NCBI GenBank assembly: GCA_965116245.1
Contig: OZ220497.1
Location: 2,480,001-2,544,000 of the forward strand
Reading direction: 5' to 3'
Source of the DNA: Poriferisodalis sp965116245
GTDB taxonomy: Bacteria > Actinomycetota > Acidimicrobiia > Acidimicrobiales > Poriferisodalaceae
DNA: 64,000 nt
The position numbers and the translations under genes were made by a program. A model generated the notes under the pieces. It made no database searches. It was not told where the DNA came from and worked only from the letters and a program-made list of their open reading frames with translations. Positions within the stretch are counted from its first letter, which is position 1; every line of letters starts with the position of its first letter. This document shows positions 8,755-18,227 of this stretch, piece by piece.

Positions 8755-11700
8755 ATGACCGGCTTGCGCGCCCGGCTTGCAGCCGATATAGGCGGTACTT
8801 TCACCGACATCGCTCTGGAGACTGTTGCGCTCGACAATGGCAACGAGTCCGGCGGCAATGGCAGCAGCGATGGTCGGTCGGCGCTCTACACAGCCAAGAT
8901 TCTGACCACACCCGATGCCCCCGCCGATGCCGTGATTGAGGGCGTCCGCAGCTTGCTGGCACAGGCAAACGTCGCTCCCTCGCAGGTCAGCGCCTTCATT
9001 CACGGCACCACGCTGGCCACCAACGCCCTCATTGAACGCCGAGGTGCCTGCACCGCTCTGCTGACAACCCAGGGAATGCGTGACTCCATCGAGATGGCTC
9101 ACGAGAACCGTTTTGAGCAGTACGACATTTACATGCGCCGGCCCGAGCCGCTGGTGCCGCGGAACCGGCGCATTGGCATTCCCGAGCGCATCGCCGCAGA
9201 CGGTTCGGTGCTATTGCCACTCGATGAGCACGCAGTGCGGTCCGCGGCTGAGTCGCTAGCCAGCGATGGTGTGACCAGTGTGGCTATTGGCTACCTGCAT
9301 TCGTATCGAGACTCTCGGCACGAAGAGCGCACTGCGGAGATTCTGGCTGAGTGCTGGCCCGAAGTGGCCGTGACTGTCTCCAGCGCCGTATGTCCAGAGA
9401 TTCGGGAGTACGAACGCTTCTCAACCGTCTGTGCCAATGCGTACATCGCGCCACTGATGCGCAGCTATCTGACCGACCTAGATGCGCGACTGACAGAGTT
9501 GGGTTTGGGCTGTGAGTTGTTTCTCATGACCTCCGGTGGTGGCCTGGAGACTCTAAGCGAAGCTCTGCGCTTCCCTGTTCGGCTGATCGAGAGCGGTCCC
9601 GCTGGTGGCGCATTGCTGGCATCGAAGATCGTTCGTGGCCTGGATTGCGAACGGGCACTGAGTTTCGACATGGGTGGAACCACGGCGAAGCTGTGCATCG
9701 TCGAAGGCGGTAAGCCCCGCACGAGCCGCGAATTTGAGGTCGGAAGGGAGTACCGCTTTCTGGCGGGCAGCGGTCTCCCGCTGCGGTTACCGGTGATTGA
9801 GATGGTTGAGATCGGCGCTGGCGGTGGGTCCATCGCCAACCTGGATGCGCTCGGTCGAGTCTCTGTGGGTCCCTCCAGCGCTGGTTCCGAACCTGGCCCA
9901 GCGGCTTACGGGCGTGGTGGCATCAAGCCGACAGTGACAGACGCAGATGCTGTGCTAGGGCGTTTGAGGCAGGAGCGCTTCGCAGGCGGCGCACTGGCGC
10001 TAGACGTTGATACCGCAGCAAAAGCCATTCAGGTCGCCCTGGCCGCTGGCCGGACAGATTCTGAGGCCGATACCCAGCGAGATACTCGGCGCTCCCCGAC
10101 TGCTACCGCCGCTATCGCCGTATGCGAGGTTGTGGATGAGAACATGGCCAACGCCGGTCGTGTCCATGCGGCAGACCATGGCTGTGACATCAGCAGGGGA
10201 ACCCTCATTGCATTCGGCGGTGCAGCGCCGCTACACGCCGCTCGGGTTGCCGCCAAGCTGGGTATCGACGACATAGTGGTTCCCGCGAGCGCTGGCGTGG
10301 GTTCAGCCATCGGCTTTTTGGCTGCGCCGGTATCCCATGAAGCGGTCCGAACTCGCCACGCGCGCGTCAGCGAACTCACCTCGACACGCCTGGCCGCGAC
10401 TATTGGCGAGATGGCGGCCGAATCCGCTGCCATCGTGAACGCAGCGGCACCAGGTGCAGCTACCAGCACCCAGGTCCGCGTCCTCATGCGCTACCAAGGT
10501 CAAGGTCACGAGATAACTGTCGATTTTGACGCTGCAGCGCTACTGCGACACGACATCGACACCCCGAGCGATATTGAAGTGCGCAACCAACTGCGCACAG
10601 CGTTCACGAAGGCCTACCAGCAGTTGTATGGCCGCCATATCGGCGATCTCGAGATCGAAATTCTGAGCTGGTTGCTGCAAGTGAGCACGCCTCAGGTGAC
10701 CGCCGAACCGCTGCATGTGACGCTCGCAGCAGAACCCACAACGTCGCTAGCGACTGCTGCGGTTATCGACACCGCCACGGGACAATCAGTAGTGCATTCG
10801 ATCTTTGAGCGGGACAGCTTGCCCGAAGGCTCGTGGCTGACTGGGCCAGCTCTCATCACCGAAGATCAAACCACCACGGTCGTGCCCGCTAACGCCGTGG
10901 CAACTGTTGTCGCCGGTGGACATCTGCGTCTAAGCAGCGCCCGCGCACAACAGAAGTCGCGCCGAGCACCCCAACACCAACTCACAGGTTCGACAAAGAC
11001 GACTGACTCAGCGCTTGAGCTTGATGCCGTGCGTCTCGATTTGCAGTGGAGTCGCCTAATTTCTGTCACCGAGGAACAGGCACGGGCGCTTGTGCGTGCA
11101 GCGTTCAGCACCTCAACACGCGAAGCTGGTGACCTATCGGCTGGCATCTTTGATACACGAGGGCGGATGCTGGCCCAGTCGGTGACCGGCACTCCGGGCC
11201 ACGTGAACTCGATGGCCTACTCGGTGCTCCACTTCCTAGATCAATACCCCGTCGCCGAAATGGTCCCCGGCGACATCTTTCTCACGAACGACCCCTGGAA
11301 AGGCACGGGCCATCTTTTTGACATCGTCGTGGTCACGCCGACGTTTCTGAATGGCGAACTGGTGGCTCTATTCGCATGCACAAGCCACGTTGTGGACATC
11401 GGGGGTGCCGGATTCACCACCGATTCGAATGAGATTTATCACGAGGGGCTGTACTTGCCGATCCTGAAGTTCGCTACTGACGGCGTGTTTGACCCGAACG
11501 TGGTGAAGATCATTGAGGCGAACGTCCGTGATCCAGTGCAGGTCATTGGCGACATTCACTCGTTGGCTGCCTGCAACGAAACAGGCGCAGCACGCCTGCG
11601 CTCAATGATGGCCGAGTACGCCATGACCAGCTTGGACGAACTGGCCGAGCACATCATCACGTCGTCCCACAAGGCCATGCTGTCTGCTATCCGCGAACTT

Positions 11701-12690
11701 CCTGTGGGTACCTGGGAATCCACCATGCGTGTTGACGGTATGGAGCAGCCCATCGACATTGTGTGCTCACTCACCGTCAGTGACGATGGCATCTACGTGG
11801 ACTTCGCCGGAACATCGCCGCAGTCGCGCTGGGGCATCAACGTGCCAATGGCATACACCGACGCCTACACCTCGTTTGGGGTGCGGTGCATCGTCGGCCC
11901 CGATATTCCCAACAACACCGGCTCGCTGGACGCGATCCGGGTGAGCGCTCCTGAAGGCTGCATATTGAATGCTCCACATCCTGCGGCAGTGAACGTGCGC
12001 CACGTGATGGGCCAACTGTTGCCCGATGCCGTATTCGGCTGCTTGAGCCAAGTAGTGCCCGAGCGAGTTCCCGCCGAAGGCACCTCCTCGCTATGGAACT
12101 TGCTCGGCACTGGCATGTGGCAGCCCGACACTGGCTCTGACACTGATGTTCATTTGCGACACCTGGTAGAAGGCGCCGATGCCGAGTTGGAGCGCTACAT
12201 CTTGATGAGCTTTCACTCCGGGGGTGCCGGTGCTCGTCCCCAGGCGGACGGCCTGTCGGCGACTGCGTTTCCCAGTGGCGTTCGCAATATGCCTGTCGAG
12301 GTAAACGAGATCGGCTCGCCGCTTGTGTTTTGGCGCAAGGAGTTCCGTGCCGATTCCGGTGGGACGGGTATGTACCGAGGCGGACTCGGTCAGATAATCG
12401 AGCTGGAAAACCGCCAAGGACACGAGTTTTCGATCAGCGCCACCTATGAACGGACAGTCTTCGCGGCACGCGGCCGCCACGGCGGGCACCCCGGAGCGCT
12501 CGGGCGCCTATCGCTAGACGACGGCACCGAAGTGCCCGCCAAAGGCCGCTCGGTCATTGCGGGCAACCGCCGCTTGATCGTGGAGTTTCCAGGTGGTGGC
12601 GGCTACGGTGATCCAGCCGATCGCAGCAGTGAGGCGCGAGAGCGCGATTTGCGCCTCGGCTTCGTTTCGCCGCCGGCCGTGCCCACGTGA
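8755..12690 (+). CDS. Fused hydantoinase/oxoprolinase A-B protein
   Basis: One 1311-residue chain with both halves of an ATP-dependent N-methylhydantoinase/5-oxoprolinase. The A half (about 1-690) opens with the ATP-binding motif ADIGGTFTDIAL, then FIHGTTLATNALIERRG and SFDMGGTTAKLC. The B half (about 760-1300) shows AGDLSAGIFDTRGRM, GDIFLTNDPWKGTGHL and, near the end, FRADSGGTGMYRGG and PGGGGYGDP. The halves are separate genes in many bacteria and fused in eukaryotic 5-oxoprolinase. The substrate could be a hydantoin, 5-oxoproline or, as in acetone/acetophenone carboxylases, a ketone; the order A then B favours oxoprolinase/hydantoinase. The start ATG 8755 follows GGTGAG. The stop lies in the loop of a bulged 9-bp hairpin. 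Confidence 0.9.
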   Translation: MTGLRARLAADIGGTFTDIALETVALDNGNESGGNGSSDGRSALYTAKILTTPDAPADAVIEGVRSLLAQANVAPSQVSAFIHGTTLATNALIERRGACTALLTTQGMRDSIEMAHENRFEQYDIYMRRPEPLVPRNRRIGIPERIAADGSVLLPLDEHAVRSAAESLASDGVTSVAIGYLHSYRDSRHEERTAEILAECWPEVAVTVSSAVCPEIREYERFSTVCANAYIAPLMRSYLTDLDARLTELGLGCELFLMTSGGGLETLSEALRFPVRLIESGPAGGALLASKIVRGLDCERALSFDMGGTTAKLCIVEGGKPRTSREFEVGREYRFLAGSGLPLRLPVIEMVEIGAGGGSIANLDALGRVSVGPSSAGSEPGPAAYGRGGIKPTVTDADAVLGRLRQERFAGGALALDVDTAAKAIQVALAAGRTDSEADTQRDTRRSPTATAAIAVCEVVDENMANAGRVHAADHGCDISRGTLIAFGGAAPLHAARVAAKLGIDDIVVPASAGVGSAIGFLAAPVSHEAVRTRHARVSELTSTRLAATIGEMAAESAAIVNAAAPGAATSTQVRVLMRYQGQGHEITVDFDAAALLRHDIDTPSDIEVRNQLRTAFTKAYQQLYGRHIGDLEIEILSWLLQVSTPQVTAEPLHVTLAAEPTTSLATAAVIDTATGQSVVHSIFERDSLPEGSWLTGPALITEDQTTTVVPANAVATVVAGGHLRLSSARAQQKSRRAPQHQLTGSTKTTDSALELDAVRLDLQWSRLISVTEEQARALVRAAFSTSTREAGDLSAGIFDTRGRMLAQSVTGTPGHVNSMAYSVLHFLDQYPVAEMVPGDIFLTNDPWKGTGHLFDIVVVTPTFLNGELVALFACTSHVVDIGGAGFTTDSNEIYHEGLYLPILKFATDGVFDPNVVKIIEANVRDPVQVIGDIHSLAACNETGAARLRSMMAEYAMTSLDELAEHIITSSHKAMLSAIRELPVGTWESTMRVDGMEQPIDIVCSLTVSDDGIYVDFAGTSPQSRWGINVPMAYTDAYTSFGVRCIVGPDIPNNTGSLDAIRVSAPEGCILNAPHPAAVNVRHVMGQLLPDAVFGCLSQVVPERVPAEGTSSLWNLLGTGMWQPDTGSDTDVHLRHLVEGADAELERYILMSFHSGGAGARPQADGLSATAFPSGVRNMPVEVNEIGSPLVFWRKEFRADSGGTGMYRGGLGQIIELENRQGHEFSISATYERTVFAARGRHGGHPGALGRLSLDDGTEVPAKGRSVIAGNRRLIVEFPGGGGYGDPADRSSEARERDLRLGFVSPPAVPT

Positions 12691-12710
12691 ACGTTCCTAC
12701 GGCACTGGCC
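12675..12710 (+). terminator. Bulged hairpin around the stop codon of the hydantoinase gene
   Basis: GGCCGTGCC (12675-12683) pairs with GGCAC-T-GGCC (12701-12710) with a single bulged T. The TGA stop (12688-12690) is in the 17-base loop. The next gene starts at 12788, so this could be a partial terminator inside an operon. Confidence 0.5.
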
Positions 12711-12787
12711 TAAACGCTCTCCGTTGAATGCCAATTTGGCATAGTCGGACTATCTGGTCTCTTTGAACACAGGCAGGTCACCCACCG

Positions 12788-13381
12788 ATGAATAAACCAA
12801 CTCAGACCGAAGGCGCCGCCACACCCGAGGACACCCGCTACCGAAGCACCTCCGAGTTGGAAGCTGCGCTCTCACACATTCGCGATTCACCCGATGGCAA
12901 GGGCACCATCCATCTCATAGTCCGACGGCCAGCCGAGGACGCACGCGAGGTACTAGACGAGGCACACATCAACCAAACAGAAGGCATAGCAGGCGACTCT
13001 TGGAATCAGCGCGGTTCACGCTTATCGGAAGACGGCGGCCCGCACCCAAACAAGCAGATCACGATTATTAATGCGCGTGCAGCCGAGGCCATCATTGGTC
13101 CGGTGGAGCGTTGGCCGCTAGCAGGCGATCAGATCTATGCCGACCTGAACATCGGACACGAAGCGTTGCCCGCTGGCACAACTCTCGCAGTAGGCGATGC
13201 AGTTGTGGAGGTCGCTGTGGAGCCTCACCAAGGCTGCGCTAAGTTCGCCGCTCGCTTCGGACGCGACGCCTTGCGATTTGTAAACGAGGAAGCAGGCCGT
13301 GAGCTGCGGCTACGTGGCGTCAACTGCCGCGTCATCAAGCCCGGCACCGTGCGCGTCGGCGATTCGGTCACGCGCCTATAG
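12788..13381 (+). CDS. MOSC domain-containing protein
   Basis: Stand-alone MOSC (molybdenum cofactor sulfurase C-terminal) protein of 197 residues. These domains bind or pass on sulfur or molybdenum cofactor. Visible landmarks are EGIAGDSWNQRG, NKQITIINARAAEAI, LAGDQIYADLNIG and the Cys in VEPHQGCAKFAARFG, matching the conserved MOSC cysteine. It begins 97 bases after the hydantoinase gene on the same strand. A mobA-like gene lies far away at 48.7 kb. The start ATG 12788 has only a weak ribosome site. The partner enzyme is unknown. Confidence 0.85.
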   Translation: MNKPTQTEGAATPEDTRYRSTSELEAALSHIRDSPDGKGTIHLIVRRPAEDAREVLDEAHINQTEGIAGDSWNQRGSRLSEDGGPHPNKQITIINARAAEAIIGPVERWPLAGDQIYADLNIGHEALPAGTTLAVGDAVVEVAVEPHQGCAKFAARFGRDALRFVNEEAGRELRLRGVNCRVIKPGTVRVGDSVTRL

Positions 13382-13423
13382 CCAGCTAGCTCTAGCCAGC
13401 AACCAGCTAGCTCCAGCCAGCAA
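13382..13423. repeat. 21-bp tandem duplication of the ilvE stop region
   Basis: Two 21-base units (13382-13402 and 13403-13423) beginning CCAGCTAGCT. The right unit holds the last codons and TAG stop of minus-strand ilvE (CTA at 13407-13409). The left copy puts a second in-frame stop at 13386-13388. Each contains the 8-base palindrome AGCTAGCT. Confidence 0.85.
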
Positions 13424-14438
13424 CAGGGGTGCGCCAGCCGAACGGATCAGCAGCGGCGCCTATCTGAATGTCAACTAATGCCTGGCGTAAGCGCATCGTG
13501 TTGGAGCCAGGCTGTCCGTCACCCACGGTGAGCGTCTTGCCTTCATACAGGATCGTGCCCACAGGTGCCAGCACTGCCGCTGTTCCCGACAGGAACGCCT
13601 CGCCTCTCTCAGCCCACTCCACAAGCTCTTCGGGGTGTATTGAGCGCTCCTCAATCTCGTACCCCAACGACGCAGCTAGTTCAATCACCGATGCTCGAGT
13701 GACGCCATGCAGGAACGATTCGTCTAGGTGGCGGGTGACCACCCGGTCGTCGTCAGCCAGGAAGAAGTTTGATGCCCCAGTCTCGGTGATGTCGCCGCTC
13801 GTGGCGAACAGCATCTGGTCAATGGCTTCGTTGCGGGCCATTGCGTCCAGCGTGGGCGCTAGCGCCATGGCGTAGTTGCCTCCGCACTTGACCATGCCGA
13901 ACTGCGGCACAGTGCGAGGTATCTCGGTTTCCACGAGCAGTGTCAGGGGCCGCACGCCCCCCTTGAAATAGTCACCGACGGGGCAGTTAACGACGTATAG
14001 CAACGCGCTACGGGTGGGTCGGGCTGCAGCGCCGATGTCTGGTTCGGTGCCTATGAGCGTCGGGCGGATGTAGAGCGATCCGGGTGGGTCAGGTAACTCG
14101 CCAGCATTGGCTTGGACCGCGTCTTGCACCATCCGATGAAGGACCTCAGGGTCAATAGACGGCAGCCGAAGTCGTTCGGCGCTGGACACCATACGGTCCA
14201 CGTGCCGGTCCAGCCGGAAGATCGCCACGGAACCGTCAACCTGCCGGTGCGCCTTCAACCCTTCGAATATGGCGCTTCCGTAGTGCAACACGTGAGCGGC
14301 GGGACTGATGGAGAAGTCACCGAACGGCTCGGCCTTACCGCTGTAGATGTACGGTCCGTCGTCAGCGCGCGCAGTTGTAATCCAATCACAAAAAACGGTC
14401 CCGAACGGAACTGTGAACGGGTCGGGCTTTGCAGTCAC
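13407..14438 (-). CDS. ilvE: Branched-chain amino acid aminotransferase
   Basis: PLP-dependent class IV aminotransferase, the last step of Val/Leu/Ile synthesis or the first step of their breakdown. Seen: HYGSAIFEGLKA, LYIRPTLIGTEP, the PLP Lys region GMVKCGGNYA, EAIDQMLFA and ITETGASNFF. This is the long bacterial/eukaryotic BCAT2 type. GTG 14438 was chosen because GGAG precedes it by five bases; TTG 14453 is the alternative. It converges on the MOSC gene and is divergent from the beta-oxidation gene at 14583. Its stop sits in a 21-bp duplicated segment. Confidence 0.93.
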   Translation of the reverse strand: MTAKPDPFTVPFGTVFCDWITTARADDGPYIYSGKAEPFGDFSISPAAHVLHYGSAIFEGLKAHRQVDGSVAIFRLDRHVDRMVSSAERLRLPSIDPEVLHRMVQDAVQANAGELPDPPGSLYIRPTLIGTEPDIGAAARPTRSALLYVVNCPVGDYFKGGVRPLTLLVETEIPRTVPQFGMVKCGGNYAMALAPTLDAMARNEAIDQMLFATSGDITETGASNFFLADDDRVVTRHLDESFLHGVTRASVIELAASLGYEIEERSIHPEELVEWAERGEAFLSGTAAVLAPVGTILYEGKTLTVGDGQPGSNTMRLRQALVDIQIGAAADPFGWRTPVAGWS

Positions 14439-14582
14439 CGGCGCTCCATTCAACGCTGCTCGAGCCCTGGTGGTGCCCGAGACGCACGAAGCGTATCGCG
14501 AGGCGCTGTACGAGCCGTCGGCGTACGCGGCTGGATCGAGTGTTCAAGTCTCGCAGCACCATTACTGCGTACCCTGCGACCT

Positions 14583-16691
14583 ATGACACAGCCCAGCCGG
14601 ATCACCGAGTCAGTCCGTCTTGAGCGCCGAGACGACGTGGCGTTGATCATCGTGAACAATCCACCGGTCAACGCGCTAAGCCACCACGTGCGGCGGGGCC
14701 TCATTGACGGTTTGGCGGCTGCTGAGGCCAGCGACGCGGCGGCCATCGTGCTCATCTGCGATGGGCGCACGTTCATCGCCGGTGCTGACATCACTGAGTT
14801 TTCTCAGCCTCCCAAGCCACCTGGTCTCGTGCCCGCTCAAGAGGCCATGGAGAACAGCAGCAAGCCTGTAGTAGCCGCCATTCACGGCACAGCTCTGGGC
14901 GGTGGACTGGAAGTTGCACTGTGTGCACACTTCCGGGTAGCGGTGAGCGCCGCCCAATTTGGCTTACCGGAGGTGAAGCTCGGGCTGCTACCGGGAGGCG
15001 GCGGCACCCAGCGGCTACCGCGTGTCGTGGGCCCGCAACGAGCGCTGGAAATGATGATCAGCGGCGATCCAATCAGTGCGACCGAGGCATTGGAGTGCGG
15101 CCTGATTGACGAGATCTTGGGCGATTCAGTGGCAGATCTTGAAACTGGTGCTGTCGTGTTCGCGCGCCGTGCTGCAGCCACCGGAGTGGCGCTCCGCCGC
15201 TTGCGCGATAGCAACGACCGTCTGGAGGGCTTCGGCGCGGAGAAGTTCGCCACCTTCCGAGCCTCAATTGCCCGCAGAACGCGTGGCTTTGAGGCTCCCG
15301 AACGCATTGTCCAGTGTGTGGAAGCAGCGGTCCAAAGCGGCCTCAACAGTGACTTTGAGTCGGGCCTTTCCACCGAACAGCAAGCGTTCCGTGAGCTGAT
15401 GGGCAGCTCTCAAGCGAAGGCACAGCAACACTATTTCTTCGCCGAACGAGCAGCACAGAAGGTGCCGGACGTACCGCGCGACACCCAGCAAGTCACGGTC
15501 GAACGCGTAGGCATCTTGGGTGCTGGCACGATGGGTGGCGGCATTGCAATGAACTTTGCCAATATCGGCATTCCTGTGACCCTGGTTGAGCGCGACGCGG
15601 TTAGTTTGGAGAGGGGGCTCAACGTGATCCGCCGCAACTACGAGCGCACAGCGGCGCGCGGCGGCATCTCGTCCGACGATGTCCAAACCCGAATGAGTCT
15701 GTTGCACGGCTCAACTGATATGGGTGATTTCGCTGACTGCGATCTGATGATCGAAGCCGTTTTCGAGAACATGGCGCTCAAGAAAAGCGTGTTTGAGCAG
15801 CTAGACGCCATCTGTAAGCCAGGTGCTGTGCTGGCTACCAATACCTCTGCATTGGATGTCAACGAGATCGCTTCGGCTACCTCACGTCCCGAGGCAGTGA
15901 TCGGCATGCACTTCTTTTCCCCGGCAAACGTGATGCGCATGCTTGAGGTCGTTCGCGGCGATGCCACTTCGCACACAGTTATTGCTACCGCAATGTCGAT
16001 TGGTAAGCGGATCGGCAAAACGCCGGTGCTCTGCGGTGTCTGCTATGGCTTTATTGGCAACCGAATGCTGTTTATGCGCGGGATCGAAGCCGAGCGAATG
16101 CTGCTTGAGGGTGCCACGCCTGCACAGATAGACCGTGTGGTGTACGGATTCGGCTTTCCGATGGGGCCGTTCGCAATGAGCGACCTCGCCGGGCTGGATG
16201 TGGGCTGGGACGAAACGACTTCGTCAAGCTCAACCGTGCGCGAAATCCTGTGCGAATCAGGCCGCCGGGGACAGAAGAACGGGCGGGGCTACTACACCTA
16301 TGACCCAAATACGCGGGCTTCAACTCCGGACCCTGAGGTGGAGCAGATGATCCGCGACTTCGCCTCTGAACGAGGCGCCACGCTGCGTGACATAAGCGAC
16401 CAGGAGATCCTGGAACGGTGCCTGTATCCGATGATCAACGAAGGCGCAAAAATTTTAGATGAGGGCGTCGCGCTACGAGGCAGTGATATTGATGTGACCT
16501 GGATCAATGGCTACGGCTGGCCCATCTACACCGGAGGGCCGATGTATTGGGCCGATGAGATCGGTTTGGGCGAAGTGCTGGGTCGTATCGGTCACTACAG
16601 CGAGACGTTGGGTGGAAGCCACTGGACACCAAGTCCGCTACTTGAACGGCTAGAAGCCAACAGCGGTTCGCTAGCCCGATACGAGAGCTGA
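14583..16691 (+). CDS. Fused enoyl-CoA hydratase / 3-hydroxyacyl-CoA dehydrogenase
   Basis: Bifunctional beta-oxidation enzyme (702 residues), similar in layout to FadB/FadJ and the peroxisomal enzyme. Residues about 10-190 are the crotonase domain, with IADGT-type oxyanion segments FIAGADITEF and HGTALGGGLEVAL and the catalytic Glu in LPEVKLGLLPGGGGT. The NAD domain starts near 300 with VGILGAGTMGGGIAMNFA. GMHFFSPANVMRMLEVV carries the catalytic His, and the C-terminal 3HCDH domain ends near 690. The ATG 14583 start opens the conserved crotonase N terminus; no clear ribosome site. No thiolase gene follows. The stop is inside a palindrome shared with the next, convergent gene. Confidence 0.93.
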   Translation: MTQPSRITESVRLERRDDVALIIVNNPPVNALSHHVRRGLIDGLAAAEASDAAAIVLICDGRTFIAGADITEFSQPPKPPGLVPAQEAMENSSKPVVAAIHGTALGGGLEVALCAHFRVAVSAAQFGLPEVKLGLLPGGGGTQRLPRVVGPQRALEMMISGDPISATEALECGLIDEILGDSVADLETGAVVFARRAAATGVALRRLRDSNDRLEGFGAEKFATFRASIARRTRGFEAPERIVQCVEAAVQSGLNSDFESGLSTEQQAFRELMGSSQAKAQQHYFFAERAAQKVPDVPRDTQQVTVERVGILGAGTMGGGIAMNFANIGIPVTLVERDAVSLERGLNVIRRNYERTAARGGISSDDVQTRMSLLHGSTDMGDFADCDLMIEAVFENMALKKSVFEQLDAICKPGAVLATNTSALDVNEIASATSRPEAVIGMHFFSPANVMRMLEVVRGDATSHTVIATAMSIGKRIGKTPVLCGVCYGFIGNRMLFMRGIEAERMLLEGATPAQIDRVVYGFGFPMGPFAMSDLAGLDVGWDETTSSSSTVREILCESGRRGQKNGRGYYTYDPNTRASTPDPEVEQMIRDFASERGATLRDISDQEILERCLYPMINEGAKILDEGVALRGSDIDVTWINGYGWPIYTGGPMYWADEIGLGEVLGRIGHYSETLGGSHWTPSPLLERLEANSGSLARYES

Positions 16692-16709
16692 CTGATCATC
16701 TGATCAGTC
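16690..16709. terminator. Perfect 9-bp palindrome holding both convergent stop codons
   Basis: GACTGATCA-TC-TGATCAGTC: 9-base perfect arms and a 2-base centre. The stop of the beta-oxidation gene (TGA 16689-16691) enters the left arm. The stop of the minus-strand Calx-beta gene (TCA on the plus strand, 16704-16706) lies in the right arm. It repeats the arrangement at 8063-8079. Confidence 0.7.
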
Positions 16710-18107
16710 GTCATTAGTGATGGTACCGATAGCTTGGAGCTGGATCTTTGAATCGCCATCGACCCCGCCAAAATGAACACGACGGTCTTCACTGCGTAGG
16801 TTGTTGAGCCTCAAAACCAGCGTTTCATCAGATTCAAGATCGGTGTCACCCTTGACCTTGACCGTCACCTTCTTAGACAGGCCAGCGCCAGAGGCGTTCG
16901 CCGCAAAAATAACGTCATAACTGTCGATATTAGTGAAATCCCGATCTGCCACCTTCGCGCCGCCTCTAGCTGTTGGACTAACCCTAAGGCCATTTCTCAG
17001 CGACCCCAATCCTAGGCCGTATATGGCTGCTCTTACCTCCACTTGATGACTGGGAGTACCACTCAAGGTAATAGTGAAATCAAGATCCGTTTCACCATCG
17101 TCACCCTCAGTCACGGTTACATCAGCAACCGAAATCTCATGACCAGTATCAGACGGAGCATCATCATCAGTAATTGTGCCAGTGACCTCAAGAGTGTCAC
17201 CGCCACCAGCAAAAGCAACATTAGCAGCTTCAGTAGTCAAATCACTCAACCACAAAGCAAGTGTCTCATCAGACTCATCAACCATATCCCCCAAGACCTT
17301 CACGGTCACCGTCTGCGACAACGCCGCTCCACTGGCATTTGCATCAAAAACAACTTCCTGGTCTTTAAAGCGAACAAAATCCTGACCCGCGGCCTTTCTT
17401 CCGCCCTTAGCCGTCGGAACAAAGCTCAGATCACTCTTCTTCGACCCCAAACCAACGCCATACAACGTAGCCGACAAAGCCACCCTTGAACTAGGCGACC
17501 CACTCAACGTAACAGTGAAATCCATATCCGTCTCGCCACTATCCCCCTCAGTCACACTCGCATCCGACGAAGAGATGGTAAGCGTGCCTGTCGCAACATC
17601 ATCGGTATCGTCAGCAGTCGTGGCAATATAGTTGATAACCGCCGGAGAGGAGTGTTCGTCACAGGACTCACCGTAAGCGTAGAGATCTACTCTGTGACGG
17701 GTAGCTGGTGTCAATCCTGCTACCGTGAAACTCATAATTCCAGTGTCCTTGTCGGCAGCCGTGAAACTAATTTTTCCAATGTTATCGTCGGAATAGCGTG
17801 ATTTGGCGTAGCCTTTTGCCACTAACGTCGGGGCGTTGTTGACCACTGTGGCGACGTGGACGAGCCAGTTGGTTGTGGCGCATGTACCGCCGACACCGTT
17901 ACCGCCACTTAACCACGAAACGGTGATTGTGGTGCCAGTTGCCGACACTGATACCGAGGTCGGTGCGCTTGGTTTCGGCGTGTCCGACGTTGAGGTAGCA
18001 GACGCTGTACTAGCAACCAAAGAGACGCTTGTTGCCAATAAAGCCGCCAATGCCGAGAGTCTCGCTACGTGCCTCCTGCCGCCATATTTGCATGCGCCAT
18101 GGCCCAT
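16704..18107 (-). CDS. Secreted protein with FN3-like and two Calx-beta domains
   Basis: Probable exported calcium-binding adhesion or matrix protein. With ATG 18107 as start there is a basic N terminus then the hydrophobic stretch LSALAALLATSVSLV and an ASTASA cleavage site. GTG 18191 is a longer, less likely start with no ribosome site. A fibronectin-III-like domain follows (PKPSAPTSVSVSATGTTITVSW through STPAVI-type strands), with two Cys pairs. Then come two Calx-beta domains, each with VTEGDSGETD or VTEGDDGETD, DESDET or LESDET, and GTITDDD or GTITNDD; the acidic residues are the usual Ca2+ ligands. The protein ends exactly at the last Calx-beta strand, with no visible sorting signal. 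The Calx-beta pair closely resembles the end of the giant protein at 23588. Confidence 0.75.
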   Translation of the reverse strand: MGHGACKYGGRRHVARLSALAALLATSVSLVASTASATSTSDTPKPSAPTSVSVSATGTTITVSWLSGGNGVGGTCATTNWLVHVATVVNNAPTLVAKGYAKSRYSDDNIGKISFTAADKDTGIMSFTVAGLTPATRHRVDLYAYGESCDEHSSPAVINYIATTADDTDDVATGTLTISSSDASVTEGDSGETDMDFTVTLSGSPSSRVALSATLYGVGLGSKKSDLSFVPTAKGGRKAAGQDFVRFKDQEVVFDANASGAALSQTVTVKVLGDMVDESDETLALWLSDLTTEAANVAFAGGGDTLEVTGTITDDDAPSDTGHEISVADVTVTEGDDGETDLDFTITLSGTPSHQVEVRAAIYGLGLGSLRNGLRVSPTARGGAKVADRDFTNIDSYDVIFAANASGAGLSKKVTVKVKGDTDLESDETLVLRLNNLRSEDRRVHFGGVDGDSKIQLQAIGTITNDD

Positions 18108-18215
18108 GCCTCGCCGGAAGGGTTTCAGCGGGCTAGCGACACGGAGGCGAGACCATGCACGATGTAAGAAACTCACTTGAAAGCACCTCACTTAGAAATA
18201 ATCGGATCCAAGCTA

Positions 18216-18227
18216 GCACTCTAGTGC
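18216..18227. terminator. Short hairpin centred on the Ldh-family stop codon
   Basis: GCACT-CT-AGTGC, a 5-base-pair stem with the minus-strand stop (CTA on the plus strand, 18221-18223) at its centre. It is short and reported mainly because it matches the stop-hairpin pattern. Confidence 0.35.

Noticed and set aside
12788..13381. Molybdenum cofactor synthesis operon around the MOSC gene
   Set aside because: No other moa, moe or mob gene is adjacent; mobA lies 35 kb away in a different cluster.
14520..14582. tRNA gene (a GTTCAAGTCTCGC-like T arm near 14540)
   Set aside because: The bases flanking the TTCAAGT loop do not pair and no acceptor stem or anticodon arm could be drawn.
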